From Quatrionicoccus australiensis (GTDB taxonomy: Bacteria; Pseudomonadota; Gammaproteobacteria; Burkholderiales; Rhodocyclaceae): 64,000 nucleotides of DNA. The notes under the pieces are model-generated. The model was not told where the DNA came from, ran no database searches, and saw only the letters and a program-made list of their open reading frames with translations. Shown here one piece after another: positions 10,414 to 20,100 of this stretch (its first letter is position 1; each line of letters begins with the position of its first letter). The stretch lies in assembly GCF_020510425.1 (NCBI RefSeq), contig NZ_JAHBAH010000001.1, forward strand, positions 1,655,001 to 1,719,000, given 5' to 3'. A program made the position numbers and the translations under genes.

Positions 10414-12285
10414 ATGCCCAGCCACTCGCCCCTGCGCTACCTGACGCTGTTCCTGCTGCTCGCCGCCCTTGCTGCGCTGAGCGGTTTCGGCACGCACCGC
10501 GTCGCGCAGCAACTGGGCATCGCCGACCTGCAGACCACCGGCCTGCACCGCCTCGACCTGTACACCGCCAGCCTCGAGCGCGAAATCGGCAAGTACGCCT
10601 TCCTGCCCGGCACCCTCGGCCTCGAACCCGATGTCGTCGAGCTGCTCCGCCAGCCGCAGGAGAACAAGCGCCAGCCGGCAGTCAACGCCTATCTCGAACA
10701 ACTCAACGAACGCGCCGGCACACTGTCGATCTACGTCATCGACGCCGGCGGCCGGGTGCGCGCCTCGAGCAACTGGCAGCGCGACGACAGTTTCGTCGGC
10801 GAGGACCTGTCGTTTCGCCCCTATTTCCGCGATGCGCTGAACAACGGCAGCGGCCGCATCTTCGGCATCGGTACGACGCGCGGCGAACCCGGCTACTACC
10901 TGTCGTCGCGCCTCGCCGACCGCGGCCAGACGCTGGGCGTCGCGGTCATCAAAGTCAGCCTGGAGCAACTGGAAAAATCCTGGAGCACGGGCGAGGCGCC
11001 GGCCATGGTCAGCGACGAGAACGGCGTCGTCATCCTCGGCTCGGTCGCCGACTGGAAATTCACCACCCTGCGCCCGCTCGACGAAGCGACGCGCAGCGCT
11101 TTCGACCAGACCCAGCAATACAACCGGCGCGCCCTGAAGCCGCTCGGCCTCAAGGAAATCCGCGAACTCGACCACGGCGCCCGACTGGTCCGGATCAGCG
11201 GCGACAGCCCGGAAATGGTCTCGGTGTACCCGGTGACCGGCCGCTTTCTCGCGCAATCGCGGCCGCTGCCCGGCACGCCTTGGACGCTGACCGTCTTCTC
11301 GCACCTCGAACAGGTCGACGACATCGCGCAGAGCCGCGCCACGGTCGCCGGCGTCGTTGCCGTGCTGCTCTTCATGTTCGGCCTGATGCTCGTCGAGCGC
11401 CGCCGCCACCTGAAGGACCGGTTGGCCGCGCAACAGGCGCTGCAACAGGCGCACGACGAACTGGAGCGCAAGGTCGACGAACGCACCGCCGACCTTTCCG
11501 CCGCCAACCATCTGCTGCAGGACGAGATCGCCGAGCGCATCCGCGCCGAACGCACCCTGCGCGCCGCCCAGGACGAACTGGTCCAGGCCGGCAAGCTCGC
11601 CGTCATCGGCCAGTTGTCGACCGGCATCGCGCACGAACTCAACCAGCCGCTCGCGGCGCTGCGCACGCTCTCCGGCAACAGCGTGCGCTTCCTCGAACGC
11701 GGCGACCTGACGACGACGCGCACCAATCTCGAACGCATCGCCCAGCTCGTCGATCGCATGGGCCAGATTACCGGCCAGCTGCGCAATTTCGCCCGCAAGT
11801 CGAGCGGCCAGTTGCAGCCGGTGGCACTCTGCCACGCCATCGACAACGCGCTGGCCCTGCTCGAACCGCGCCTGCGCCAGGCCAATGCCGAGATCGTCCG
11901 GCATTGCCCGCTGCCCGAACCGCGCGCCCTGTGCGACGCCAACCGCCTTGAACAGGTGCTGATCAACCTGATCGGCAACGCGCTCGACGCGATGGCCGGC
12001 CAGGCCGCGCCGCAGATCGAAATCGACTGCAGCGGCGCAAGCGGCAGCGCCCGCCTCGCCGTGCGCGACCACGGTCCCGGCCTCGACGATGCGGCGCAGG
12101 CCCATCTTTTCGAGCCCTTCTTCACGACCAAGCCGGCCGGCGATGGGTTGGGCCTCGGCCTGACCATTTCGGCCGGCATCATCCGCGATTTCGGTGGCAC
12201 ACTGACGGGCAGCAACCACCCCGCCGGCGGCGCCGTATTCACACTGGAAATGCCTCTTTTTGACGAGTCGACCGCTGATGACTGA
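10414..12285 (+). CDS. dctB: C4-dicarboxylate-sensing histidine kinase (DctB type)
   Basis: A 623-residue membrane sensor kinase. A first hydrophobic segment (about 8-26) and a second (about 310-328) bracket a ~280-residue periplasmic double-PDC sensor. Its SFRPYFRDALNNGSGRIFGIGTTRGEPGYYLSS stretch is characteristic of DctB. A coiled coil (about 335-390) leads to the H box GIAHELNQPLAALRTL, whose His is the phosphorylation site. The ATPase domain follows with an N box (LINLIGNALDAM), G1 (VRDHGPGLD) and G2 (GDGLGLGLTI). It overlaps the response regulator gene by eight bases. With the symporter upstream, it probably senses external C4-dicarboxylates. Confidence 0.92.
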   Translation: MPSHSPLRYLTLFLLLAALAALSGFGTHRVAQQLGIADLQTTGLHRLDLYTASLEREIGKYAFLPGTLGLEPDVVELLRQPQENKRQPAVNAYLEQLNERAGTLSIYVIDAGGRVRASSNWQRDDSFVGEDLSFRPYFRDALNNGSGRIFGIGTTRGEPGYYLSSRLADRGQTLGVAVIKVSLEQLEKSWSTGEAPAMVSDENGVVILGSVADWKFTTLRPLDEATRSAFDQTQQYNRRALKPLGLKEIRELDHGARLVRISGDSPEMVSVYPVTGRFLAQSRPLPGTPWTLTVFSHLEQVDDIAQSRATVAGVVAVLLFMFGLMLVERRRHLKDRLAAQQALQQAHDELERKVDERTADLSAANHLLQDEIAERIRAERTLRAAQDELVQAGKLAVIGQLSTGIAHELNQPLAALRTLSGNSVRFLERGDLTTTRTNLERIAQLVDRMGQITGQLRNFARKSSGQLQPVALCHAIDNALALLEPRLRQANAEIVRHCPLPEPRALCDANRLEQVLINLIGNALDAMAGQAAPQIEIDCSGASGSARLAVRDHGPGLDDAAQAHLFEPFFTTKPAGDGLGLGLTISAGIIRDFGGTLTGSNHPAGGAVFTLEMPLFDESTADD

Positions 12286-13612
12286 AGCGCTCAAGGTACT
12301 GATCATTGAAGACGACCCCGACGTCGCGCTGGGTTGCGAACAGGCGCTGCAGCTCGAAGGCATCGCCGCCGAATGCGCCGGCTCGGCCGAACAGGCGCGC
12401 CGGAAGCTGGGCCCCGACTTCCGCGGCATCGTGGTCAGCGACGTGCGCCTGCCGAAAATGGACGGCATGGCCTTCCTGCGCGAACTGCTCGCCCTCGACC
12501 CGGAACTGCCGGTCGTCCTGATCACCGGCCACGGCGACGTGACGATGGCGGTGCAGGCGATGAAGGACGGTGCCTACGATTTCATCCAGAAACCCTTCGC
12601 CCCGGAATTCCTCGTCGAAGTCGTCCGCCGCGCCCTGGAAAAGCGCCGCCTCGTCCTCGAAGTGCGCGACCTGCGCCGCCAGCTCGCCCAGCGCGACCAG
12701 CTCGAAGGCAAGCTGATCGGCCGCTCGCCGGGCATGCAGAAGCTGCGCCAGATGCTCACCGGCCTTGCCGATAGCGCCGCCGACGTGCTCATCCACGGCG
12801 AAACCGGCAGCGGCAAGGAACTCGTCGCGCGCAGCCTGCACGAAGCCAGCCCGCGCCGGAACGGCAACTTCGTCGCGATCAACTGCGGCGGCCTGCCGGA
12901 AACCCTGTTCGACAGCGAAATTTTCGGCCACGAAGCGGGCGCCTACACCGGCGCCGGCAAACGCCGCATCGGCAAGATCGAATACGCCAGCGGCGGCACG
13001 CTCTTCCTCGACGAAATCGAGAGCATGCCACTCGCCATGCAGATCAAGCTGCTGCGCGTGCTGCAGGAACGCACACTGGAGCGCCTCGGCTCGAACACGA
13101 CCATCGCCATGGACTGCCGCGTCATCGCCGCGACCAAGACCGACCTGCTCGAACTCTCGGCCAAGGGCGGCTTTCGCACCGACCTCTACTACCGCCTCAA
13201 CGTCGCGACGCTCAATCTGCCGCCGCTGCGCGAACGGCGCGAAGACATCCCGCTCCTCTTCGAACATTTTCTGCTCCTCGCCGCCGCCCGCCACCAGCGG
13301 CCGGTGCCCGAGATTCCCGCCGCCCGCATCCAGCAACTGGTCGGCTACGCCTGGCCGGGCAACGTGCGCGAACTAAGAAACGTCGCCGACCGCTGCGTCC
13401 TTGGCATCGAAAGCGGCTCTCCGCCCTTCGGCCAGCCCGCCGCCGACGGCCCGACGCCGCTCGCCGCCACCGTCGATGCCTTCGAACGCGCCCTGATCGC
13501 CGACGCCCTGCGCCGCCACGGCAGCCTCGGCCGCACCGCCGAAGCCCTCGCCGTCGCCAAGACGACGCTGCACGACAAGATCCGGAAATACGGGCTGGAC
13601 GAGATGGGCTGA
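12278..13612 (+). CDS. dctD: Sigma-54-dependent response regulator (DctD type)
   Basis: A 444-residue NtrC-family activator partner of the adjacent kinase. The receiver domain has the acidic pocket EDD (11-13), phospho-acceptor D55 (VVSDVRLPKMDG) and K in FIQKPF. The AAA+ domain has Walker A GETGSGKE, the sigma-54-contacting loop as GAYTGA (Tyr in place of the usual Phe), Walker B GGTLFLDEI and the R finger region. A C-terminal Fis-type helix-turn-helix follows (LGRTAEALAVAKTTLHDKIRKYG). The ATG inside the end of dctB was chosen over an upstream TTG at 12260 because it gives the standard receiver N-terminus. Likely targets are the palindromes upstream of aspA. Confidence 0.92.
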   Translation: MTEALKVLIIEDDPDVALGCEQALQLEGIAAECAGSAEQARRKLGPDFRGIVVSDVRLPKMDGMAFLRELLALDPELPVVLITGHGDVTMAVQAMKDGAYDFIQKPFAPEFLVEVVRRALEKRRLVLEVRDLRRQLAQRDQLEGKLIGRSPGMQKLRQMLTGLADSAADVLIHGETGSGKELVARSLHEASPRRNGNFVAINCGGLPETLFDSEIFGHEAGAYTGAGKRRIGKIEYASGGTLFLDEIESMPLAMQIKLLRVLQERTLERLGSNTTIAMDCRVIAATKTDLLELSAKGGFRTDLYYRLNVATLNLPPLRERREDIPLLFEHFLLLAAARHQRPVPEIPAARIQQLVGYAWPGNVRELRNVADRCVLGIESGSPPFGQPAADGPTPLAATVDAFERALIADALRRHGSLGRTAEALAVAKTTLHDKIRKYGLDEMG

Positions 13613-13647
13613 GAACAACACTTCAGCGCGAGTCAAGCCAGCAAGGG

Positions 13648-13668
13648 CTGGTTCAGGCAATCAGATCA
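13648..13668 (+). terminator. Weak hairpin after dctD
   Basis: AGCCAGC and GCTGGTT form a 7-bp stem (one G-T pair) with loop AAGG, about 30 bases after the dctD stop. No T-run follows, so it may be only a stem-loop rather than a true terminator. Boundaries are approximate. Confidence 0.3.
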
Positions 13669-13756
13669 AGCGCGTCGGCACACATCGCTCAACACCACTT
13701 ATGGCGCGGCCAACATCCTTGAGGTAGCCTTTCTTGAGATAAGCGGAGGTTGCACC

Positions 13757-14014
13757 ATGATCAATTTATCTATTGAAGACATCGAAGTCGCTGCCTTGCA
13801 ACTTTCAGCGGCCGAGCGCACTAGATTAGCAAGGTGCCTACTACTCAGTCTGGAGCAGGACGATATGGAGTTGGACGACTCAATCCTCGCTAGCTGGGTC
13901 GAAGAAGCCGAACGTCGGGGAGACGCTTACGATCGAGGCGAAATGGGCGCCATCGATTTCGATGAATCGATTGCCCGTGCCCGCGCCAGGATCGCCAAAC
14001 ACCGTGGCATTTGA
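13757..14014 (+). CDS. Orphan addiction-module antitoxin component
   Basis: An 85-residue acidic protein matching the 'putative addiction module component' family (TIGR02574-like). Its pattern is ALQLSAAERTRLARCLLLSLE, then acidic, then a WVEEAERRGDAYDRGEMGAIDFDE tail. Members usually precede a RelE/ParE-type toxin gene, which they neutralise. Here no toxin follows: the stop codon is only eight bases before the first CRISPR repeat, with no terminator between. A GGAGG ribosome site precedes the ATG. Base composition is lower in GC than the dctBD genes, consistent with acquisition. It may be a remnant or a solo antitoxin, and its promoter could read into the array. Confidence 0.8.
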   Translation: MINLSIEDIEVAALQLSAAERTRLARCLLLSLEQDDMELDDSILASWVEEAERRGDAYDRGEMGAIDFDESIARARARIAKHRGI

Positions 14015-14022
14015 ATGTAGGT

Positions 14023-15867
14023 GTCGTAGCTCCCTCTCTCACTCCGGAAAGCTACAATCCAGTGCGGCCGTTGCTATGGCGAGACTGCTGTTGTAGCTCC
14101 CTCTCTCACCCCGGAAAGCTACAATCCTTCCGGCACTTCGCCCTTGCGCTCTTCGAGTTGTAGCTCCCTCTCTCACCCCGGAAAGCTACAATCATCGCGA
14201 CGAGGAAACCATCGCCGGCATTCGTTGTAGCTCCCTCTCTCACCCCGGAAAGCTACAATCGGTGCAGCATGACGAAAAGTTCATCCCGATGTTGTAGCTC
14301 CCTCTCTCACCCCGGAAAGCTACAATCATGCCGCGCGTCCCCATCTTCTCCTGCAGCGTTGTAGCTCCCTCTCTCACCCCGGAAAGCTACAATCCCGTCC
14401 GATGATCTGACCAGCTACCGGTAGGTTGTAGCTCCCTCTCTCACCCCGGAAAGCTACAATCGCGCCTTGTTTCATTGAGCATTCAACGATTGTTGTAGCT
14501 CCCTCTCTCACCCCGGAAAGCTACAATCCTTGTATTTGGCCATCCACTCGTCCGCCCAGTTGTAGCTCCCTCTCTCACCCCGGAAAGCTACAATCTTCGA
14601 CCCATGACTGGCACGATGAAGGGCGTTGTAGCTCCCTCTCTCACCCCGGAAAGCTACAATCGATGCGCGAGATCGAAGCCTGGGCAGAAGCGTTGTAGCT
14701 CCCTCTCTCACCCCGGAAAGCTACAATCCAACAGTCGACCTGCAGCTCACCCTCGACTGTTGTAGCTCCCTCTCTCACCCCGGAAAGCTACAATCCGCTT
14801 GATGACCAGCTCGCCCTCGTAATTGGTTGTAGCTCCCTCTCTCACCCCGGAAAGCTACAATCGAGGCGCAGCGAAATCCACGATCTATGCGGGTTGTAGC
14901 TCCCTCTCTCACCCCGGAAAGCTACAATCTCAATGAACACGCGATGCTCACGTGTCAGGGTTGTAGCTCCCTCTCTCACCCCGGAAAGCTACAATCCGGT
15001 AGCCTTCTCGCCAGTAATGCAGGGCCGTTGTAGCTCCCTCTCTCACCCCGGAAAGCTACAATCTTGGCCGGTATGACCCATCGAACCGCATCGGTTGTAG
15101 CTCCCTCTCTCACCCCGGAAAGCTACAATCCCTTCTAGTAACGCTAATGAATACAGATAAGTTGTAGCTCCCTCTCTCACCCCGGAAAGCTACAATCTTC
15201 ACTGCACGAACTGGATATCATCGAAGCGTTGTAGCTCCCTCTCTCACCCCGGAAAGCTACAATCGACCAGATCCACATCGCCCGGCGGCGAGCAGTTGTA
15301 GCTCCCTCTCTCACCCCGGAAAGCTACAATCCCACCACCGGGCGCACCAGCGGGGCGGAAAGTTGTAGCTCCCTCTCTCACCCCGGAAAGCTACAATCTT
15401 GACCACCGACCGGTAATAGCGCACGCGCGTTGTAGCTCCCTCTCTCACCCCGGAAAGCTACAATCCGATCATGAGGTGGATAACTCTGTTAAAACGTTGT
15501 AGCTCCCTCTCTCACCCCGGAAAGCTACAATCACGGTCGGTCGCCGCTATCTATGCCGTAAAGTTGTAGCTCCCTCTCTCACCCCGGAAAGCTACAATCT
15601 AAAGCATGGGGGGTTCTATTGTTCCCACTGTTGTAGCTCCCTCTCTCACCCCGGAAAGCTACAATCGGGAGCAAGTGATGGACAAGCTGACCGAAAGTTG
15701 TAGCTCCCTCTCTCACCCCGGAAAGCTACAATCGAGGTCACGCGCCGCCTGCGCAACGTCATTGTTGTAGCTCCCTCTCTCACCCCGGAAAGCTACAATC
15801 CTATTGGCGAGTTGCTAGTTGGTTCGCATGGTTGTAGCTCCCTCTCTCACCCCGGAAAGCTACAATC
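14023..15867 (+). CRISPR. Type II-C CRISPR array, 28 repeats and 27 spacers
   Basis: Repeats begin at 14023, 14090, 14157 and so on every ~67 bases to 15831. Each opens with GTTGTAGCTCCCTCTCTCAC and closes with CCCGGAAAGCTACAAT plus an invariant C, giving 36+1 bases; spacers are mostly 30 nt. Three intervals deviate: one is 68 and two are 66. The sequence and orientation closely follow the 36-nt N. meningitidis repeat, so pre-crRNA should be read on the plus strand. Only the first repeat carries substitutions (GTCGTAG and CACTCCGG), marking the older, trailer end next to the antitoxin gene. The last repeat is 63 bases from the cas2 stop. The complementary anti-repeat lies in the tracrRNA upstream of cas9. 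Spacer origins were not determined. Confidence 0.98.
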
Positions 15868-15885
15868 TGACAGCCCCCAAATTCC

Positions 15886-15915
15886 CGCCTAGCCTAGCTG
15901 GGCGAGAATTTTTTT
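15886..15915 (+). terminator. Terminator at the cas2 end of the CRISPR array
   Basis: CGCCTAGC and GCTGGGCG (8 bp, one wobble pair, loop CTA) are followed by AGAA and seven T residues on the plus strand. The site is 18 bases past the last repeat. It would stop rightward pre-crRNA transcription just before the convergent cas2 gene. No plus-strand gene other than the array needs it. Confidence 0.8.
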
Positions 15916-15930
15916 GGCTAAATTTCGGTA

Positions 15931-16263
15931 TCAGAACAGCAACATCTGGTTCGCCGGAACCTTTTTTTCCTGAAAAAGCGGCATGCCAACCAGCAGGCGA
16001 ATGCCGGCAAATTGTTTTTCGGTGACGGTCATGCAGCGAATGGACCCGGCGGGGGGAAGGCTGTCGACCAGGCGTTTCAGGTGTTTTTCGTGATCGTCGT
16101 TGCCATTTAGCAGGCGGGCATAGACGGACCACTGGATCATGTCATAACCGTCATTGAGCAGGAACCGGCGAAATTGCACGTAGGCGCGCTTCTCGGTTTT
16201 GGTGACCATGGGCAGGTCAAAAAAGACGATGAGTCGCATGAAGCGTCGCGTCTCCAGTCCCAT
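15931..16263 (-). CDS. cas2: CRISPR-associated endonuclease Cas2 (type II-C)
   Basis: A 110-residue ferredoxin-fold protein that bridges Cas1 dimers in spacer integration. The characteristic first strand RLIVFFDLPMVTKTEKRAYVQFRRFLLNDGYDMIQWSVYARL is present, with the Asp of the FFDLP motif at about residue 16. Length is normal. A second Met (16239), directly before RLIVFFDLP, is the alternative start; the upstream Met is three bases after the cas1 stop. It is the last gene of cas9-cas1-cas2, all on the minus strand, and converges on the array. Confidence 0.95.
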   Translation of the reverse strand: MGLETRRFMRLIVFFDLPMVTKTEKRAYVQFRRFLLNDGYDMIQWSVYARLLNGNDDHEKHLKRLVDSLPPAGSIRCMTVTEKQFAGIRLLVGMPLFQEKKVPANQMLLF

Positions 16264-16266
16264 GCC

Positions 16267-17169
16267 TCAGCATTCCAGCCTGTGAGCGTGCAAGCCGATC
16301 AAGGTGGGTAGTTCCAACTCACTATTGCCTTGCTCGAAGAGCCGAACGAGGCTTTCGACGGCGTATTCGATGGCTGAAAGTGCAGACATTTTGCCTTGCG
16401 GCATGCCGACATCGACGTTGAGCAAGGCCACCAATGCTGCCTTCTCATCCGGGGCGAGATCGCCTTCAGTGCTGGCAGGGTGTTTGGCAACATGCAGGTC
16501 GACCAAGGGGCGAAAAGGTTCGATCAGGTCGTCGGCCAGATTGAAGGCATTCTGTTCGCTGGCATGGAAGAGGCCGATGGGCGGGTGCATGCCGTGGGCA
16601 ACCAGTCCACGGGCGATGGCTCCGCGCAACACGGCATAGCCATAGTCGAGCGCGGCATTGGCCCAGCGTTCTTCAGCCCGATAAAAGCCCTGGCCGAAAA
16701 GTTGGGTGAAGTAAAACGCAGCCGCTTGGCCTTCGAGGTTTTCCGTGTCGCCAGAACGCACGCGTCGGGCATAGGAATCCATACGGTCAACGCCGTTTTT
16801 GGCGCAAAAACGAAGAACGGCCGTCTGGTTTTCGATCTTTCGCCGGATGATATTGGCCCAGGCTTGCTTGGCCAGCGGTCGGGGAATCTCCATCTGCTTG
16901 CGCATCAGGCGCGTGGTGCGGGAGTGCGCGAGAAACGGCAGGAAAACACCATTGGGCTGATGGTTGTCGCCGGTGGCGTAAAGGCCGATACCGTAGTCTG
17001 CGCAGGCGGAGAGGACCGGGTGGGTGAGTTGGATTTCACGATGGTTGAGGACAATGATCGCGATGTCCTCGAATGGCACGAAAGCCGTCTGTTCCTGCTC
17101 AATGGCCAGGGAGAAATGTTCCCGGCGCAGCTTGGCTGGCCGGGAAATCATCACACTACGCCAGCCCAC
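16267..17169 (-). CDS. cas1: CRISPR-associated endonuclease Cas1 (type II-C)
   Basis: A 300-residue integrase of the spacer-acquisition complex. The N-terminus GWRSVMISRPAKLRREHFSLAIEQ is typical of type II Cas1. Other family regions are FEDIAIIVLNHREIQLT, LEGQAAAFYFTQLFG (containing the metal-ligand Glu), GLFHASEQNAFNLADDLIEPFRPLVD (His and Asp/Glu ligands) and a C-terminal helix. The start is taken as GTG at 17169: GGAG lies seven bases upstream, and the frame upstream of it only re-reads the end of cas9 out of frame. It overlaps the cas9 3' end by 14 bases, indicating translational coupling. Confidence 0.95.
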   Translation of the reverse strand: MGWRSVMISRPAKLRREHFSLAIEQEQTAFVPFEDIAIIVLNHREIQLTHPVLSACADYGIGLYATGDNHQPNGVFLPFLAHSRTTRLMRKQMEIPRPLAKQAWANIIRRKIENQTAVLRFCAKNGVDRMDSYARRVRSGDTENLEGQAAAFYFTQLFGQGFYRAEERWANAALDYGYAVLRGAIARGLVAHGMHPPIGLFHASEQNAFNLADDLIEPFRPLVDLHVAKHPASTEGDLAPDEKAALVALLNVDVGMPQGKMSALSAIEYAVESLVRLFEQGNSELELPTLIGLHAHRLEC

Positions 17170-20100
17170 GGCGTTTCTCCGGAGGGGCGGGGTAGATGTT
17201 GCCGAGGGTATCGACGTGGAGTTTCTCGATTTTGAGGGCTGTTTTAACGCCAATTCCGCGAATCAAACCATCTTTTCCAACCGCCTGATTTCTATCGTGA
17301 GCCCATATGCTTACAGCGCCGGTAGATCGATCAGTTCCTGAGTAGTAGCCCAAAAAACTCTCAGTCTTGAGACGTATCTGGACAAGATCATTTGGATATA
17401 GCGAAAAGCACCAATCAAAGCTGTCATCAATCAATGTCCATTCGTCTTCATCCTTGAACGCCACAACCGCCCGATCTGGGAGCCCTGTCACCCGATGATG
17501 CACATAAACCGGCACCAGGTGGAACTTGCTCGCCTTGGTGAAAACATCTACCCGCAGCATGGTGTCGTTCTTGGCAATGCCGCCGCGCACCGGAATACCG
17601 GACAGCTTGTCGATAACCTTGGTTACGGTACGAACGATGGGGCCGGTCGGGTTGCCTTCCTTGTCTGGCTTACGTAGCGGGTTCGTTGCCGTAAATGCCT
17701 TGTCACCTTTGCCGCCGTGGGCTTCGAGACGTTCGCGGATGGCGCCATAGAGTTTGGCGTTGCGGTGCGGGTCGGCGAGCAAGTCGAGGTCTTTCAGCGT
17801 CAGATTGGCGAGTGCGATCTTCTGCGTGACGCCGCCCTTCCTCTTCAATCTTTCCGGTTGACCGTAGATGGTGTCCTTGTGCGCAGCGCCACCATTGCGG
17901 CGTTGCGGTGCGCGGGAAACGAATAGCGGTTTCAACGCCTTGAGTTCTTCGTCGCTGTAGCTGCCCAAGCGTGCCATTTCTTCGCGCAGTAACTCTGGCG
18001 AATCAATTTTCAGGCGCGCTTCGAGTTCGTGCCGGAAGTAGGGCCACGGGTCGGGGAAGTGTTCGCGCAGTTGCTGGTGCATGGCCGGATTGACGATTTC
18101 GCCGGTTTCGATATCGACGAAGCCATCACGCGCCTGTTCCAGTTCGCGGGTGCGCGAGTAATTGGAAAGGCGCTGAACCATGCTGTGGCTACAGGCCGCG
18201 ACGACGGCGGCATCGAGGGCGTGGTGGCGGTCGCTGTCGGAACGCACTTTGAGCAGTCCCCAGCGGGCGCGCAGGAAGTTGGTCAGTTGGCCGCTAACGA
18301 CGACGCAGCGTTTGGCTTCACTGCCCTCGGCGAGTTTCAGGTGTTGTTCGACGTAGTTCTTGAAGAAGCGGCAAACGTAGCGGGTGTCGTTCAGGTTGCG
18401 TTCGCGAAACTCTTCGGATTCCTTGGCACCGAAATCCTTGCGCAGCAGCCGGGTACGCTTGGCCAGCCGATAGGCTTTGTTCGATTCGACGAAGGAAACG
18501 AAGCGTTGCCAGCGTTCGCTGTTCTCGGCACCACCCAGATATTCGTAAGGGGTGCGATTGCCCTTGTCGCGATTCTCGCTGGTCAGCACCAGAACCTTGT
18601 TGTTCTTGCTGTCGTCGAAACTGCGCGAATAGGGGAGTGCGTGGTCGATTTCGGTCGAGCCATCAAGGAAGATTTCAGCGACATCGCCCGAGAATGCGAG
18701 GGGCTTTTGCGAGTAGGCACACTGGCCGTTCTGTTCCCGGTACAGGCGCCATTTTTCGAACTCAAGACCTTTGGGCGGATGGCCGAATAGCTCGATGAAT
18801 TGTTCCCGGTCGCGCTGATTTCTTGCTTGGTACTCCTCCTGCTCCTTCTTGATCTTGTTGCGCTCATCGAATGGCCGTGACAGATCGCGGGCCATTTCGA
18901 TATGCACCGCCGACGGTGAGCCATAGCGGCGAATGATGGCATTGACCACCTTGCGCGCCTGGTTCAGCGAACGCAGAACAACCGGGTTGCGCGGAATGTC
19001 GGCATTCTCGGCGAAGATCATCCGGCCATCCTTGTCGCGCCCGTCGTAGAGCGGCGGCAGATATTTGTGTTCGCCTTCGCCGACCTTGTGCAACTGGCTG
19101 TGGTGATAGCCGGCCTGTACGCAGGCTTCGTCGTAGCGCAGGCCTTTTTCCATGTGTGGCACGATGGCGCGCAAGGCTTTCAGCGACAAGGCGTGGAACT
19201 TGTCGAAACGGATGTTGAGCAGGGCTTCGATCAGGGCTTCTGCGCTTGGGAGCGTCAGTTTGGCAAGTTCAGTGCGGACCTCGTCATCGTCCTTATAAAC
19301 ACTCACTACCCAGGCAATTTGGTCGAAAAGTCCCGGTTGACCGCACAGCGCGTCCCCCGACAGCTTTTCCCATTCATCATCGAGGCCGGCTTTGGTGAGC
19401 GTTTGCCGGAGTTCTTGCCAGGCCGGGATTTTCACCAGCGTGGCCGATTCCGGGTCTTTGGCCTTGCCTTCGGCCTTTTGTGCCTCAGTCGGGTAGGCGA
19501 GGCCGATGAATTTGAAACTGCCGGCTTCCAGCAATCCGGCTTTGATCAGTGCCGTGCCAAGCTGTTTATAGGTGAGGTCGCCTGCTTGTCGGTATGGCAA
19601 GGACAAAGCGAGTTGCCGTTCTTGCTCAGTGAGTTGGCGGGCGACGCCGTCGGTAACGATACGTAGATTGTTCAGGCGCGTCAGCCAGACATGACGTTCG
19701 GCGGTAAAACTGGCCTTTGGTGCACGGTATTCAGTTTTCTCAAACGTACAAGCGCCGAGCATCTTGAGCAGATCGACGCCAGCCAGTGCAGGTTTTTGCT
19801 GCCAGAACAAGCCGCTTTTTTTGTCGCCGTTGCCGAGAATGGTATTTTCAAGAGAAGCCGACGCATGCAGATTGCCGTATTCACGTTGCTTGGCGAATAT
19901 CAGGGCCAGTTCCTTGGCGAGCAGTTCCCGCGACAGTGCTTTGGTGTATTCGCCTTGCTTGTTGCGCGCAGCGCCCCGAGGGATGGGATTTCCTTGAGTA
20001 TCCAGTTTGAGCTGCCCGCTACTGTCTAGTTGCAGCTTCACAAATTCATTGACGACCATTTCGGCCGTGCTGCGATAACCCTTGTCGTCCATCAGCTTGG

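Noticed and set aside
14508..14711. Short open frame inside the CRISPR array
   Set aside because: It consists of translated repeats (SFRGERGSYN recurring) and is a by-product of the array.
14023..15867. Spacers targeting sequence elsewhere in this window
   Set aside because: No match was noticed by eye, but a full both-strand comparison was not possible. A BLAST of the 27 spacers against the genome and phage databases is needed.
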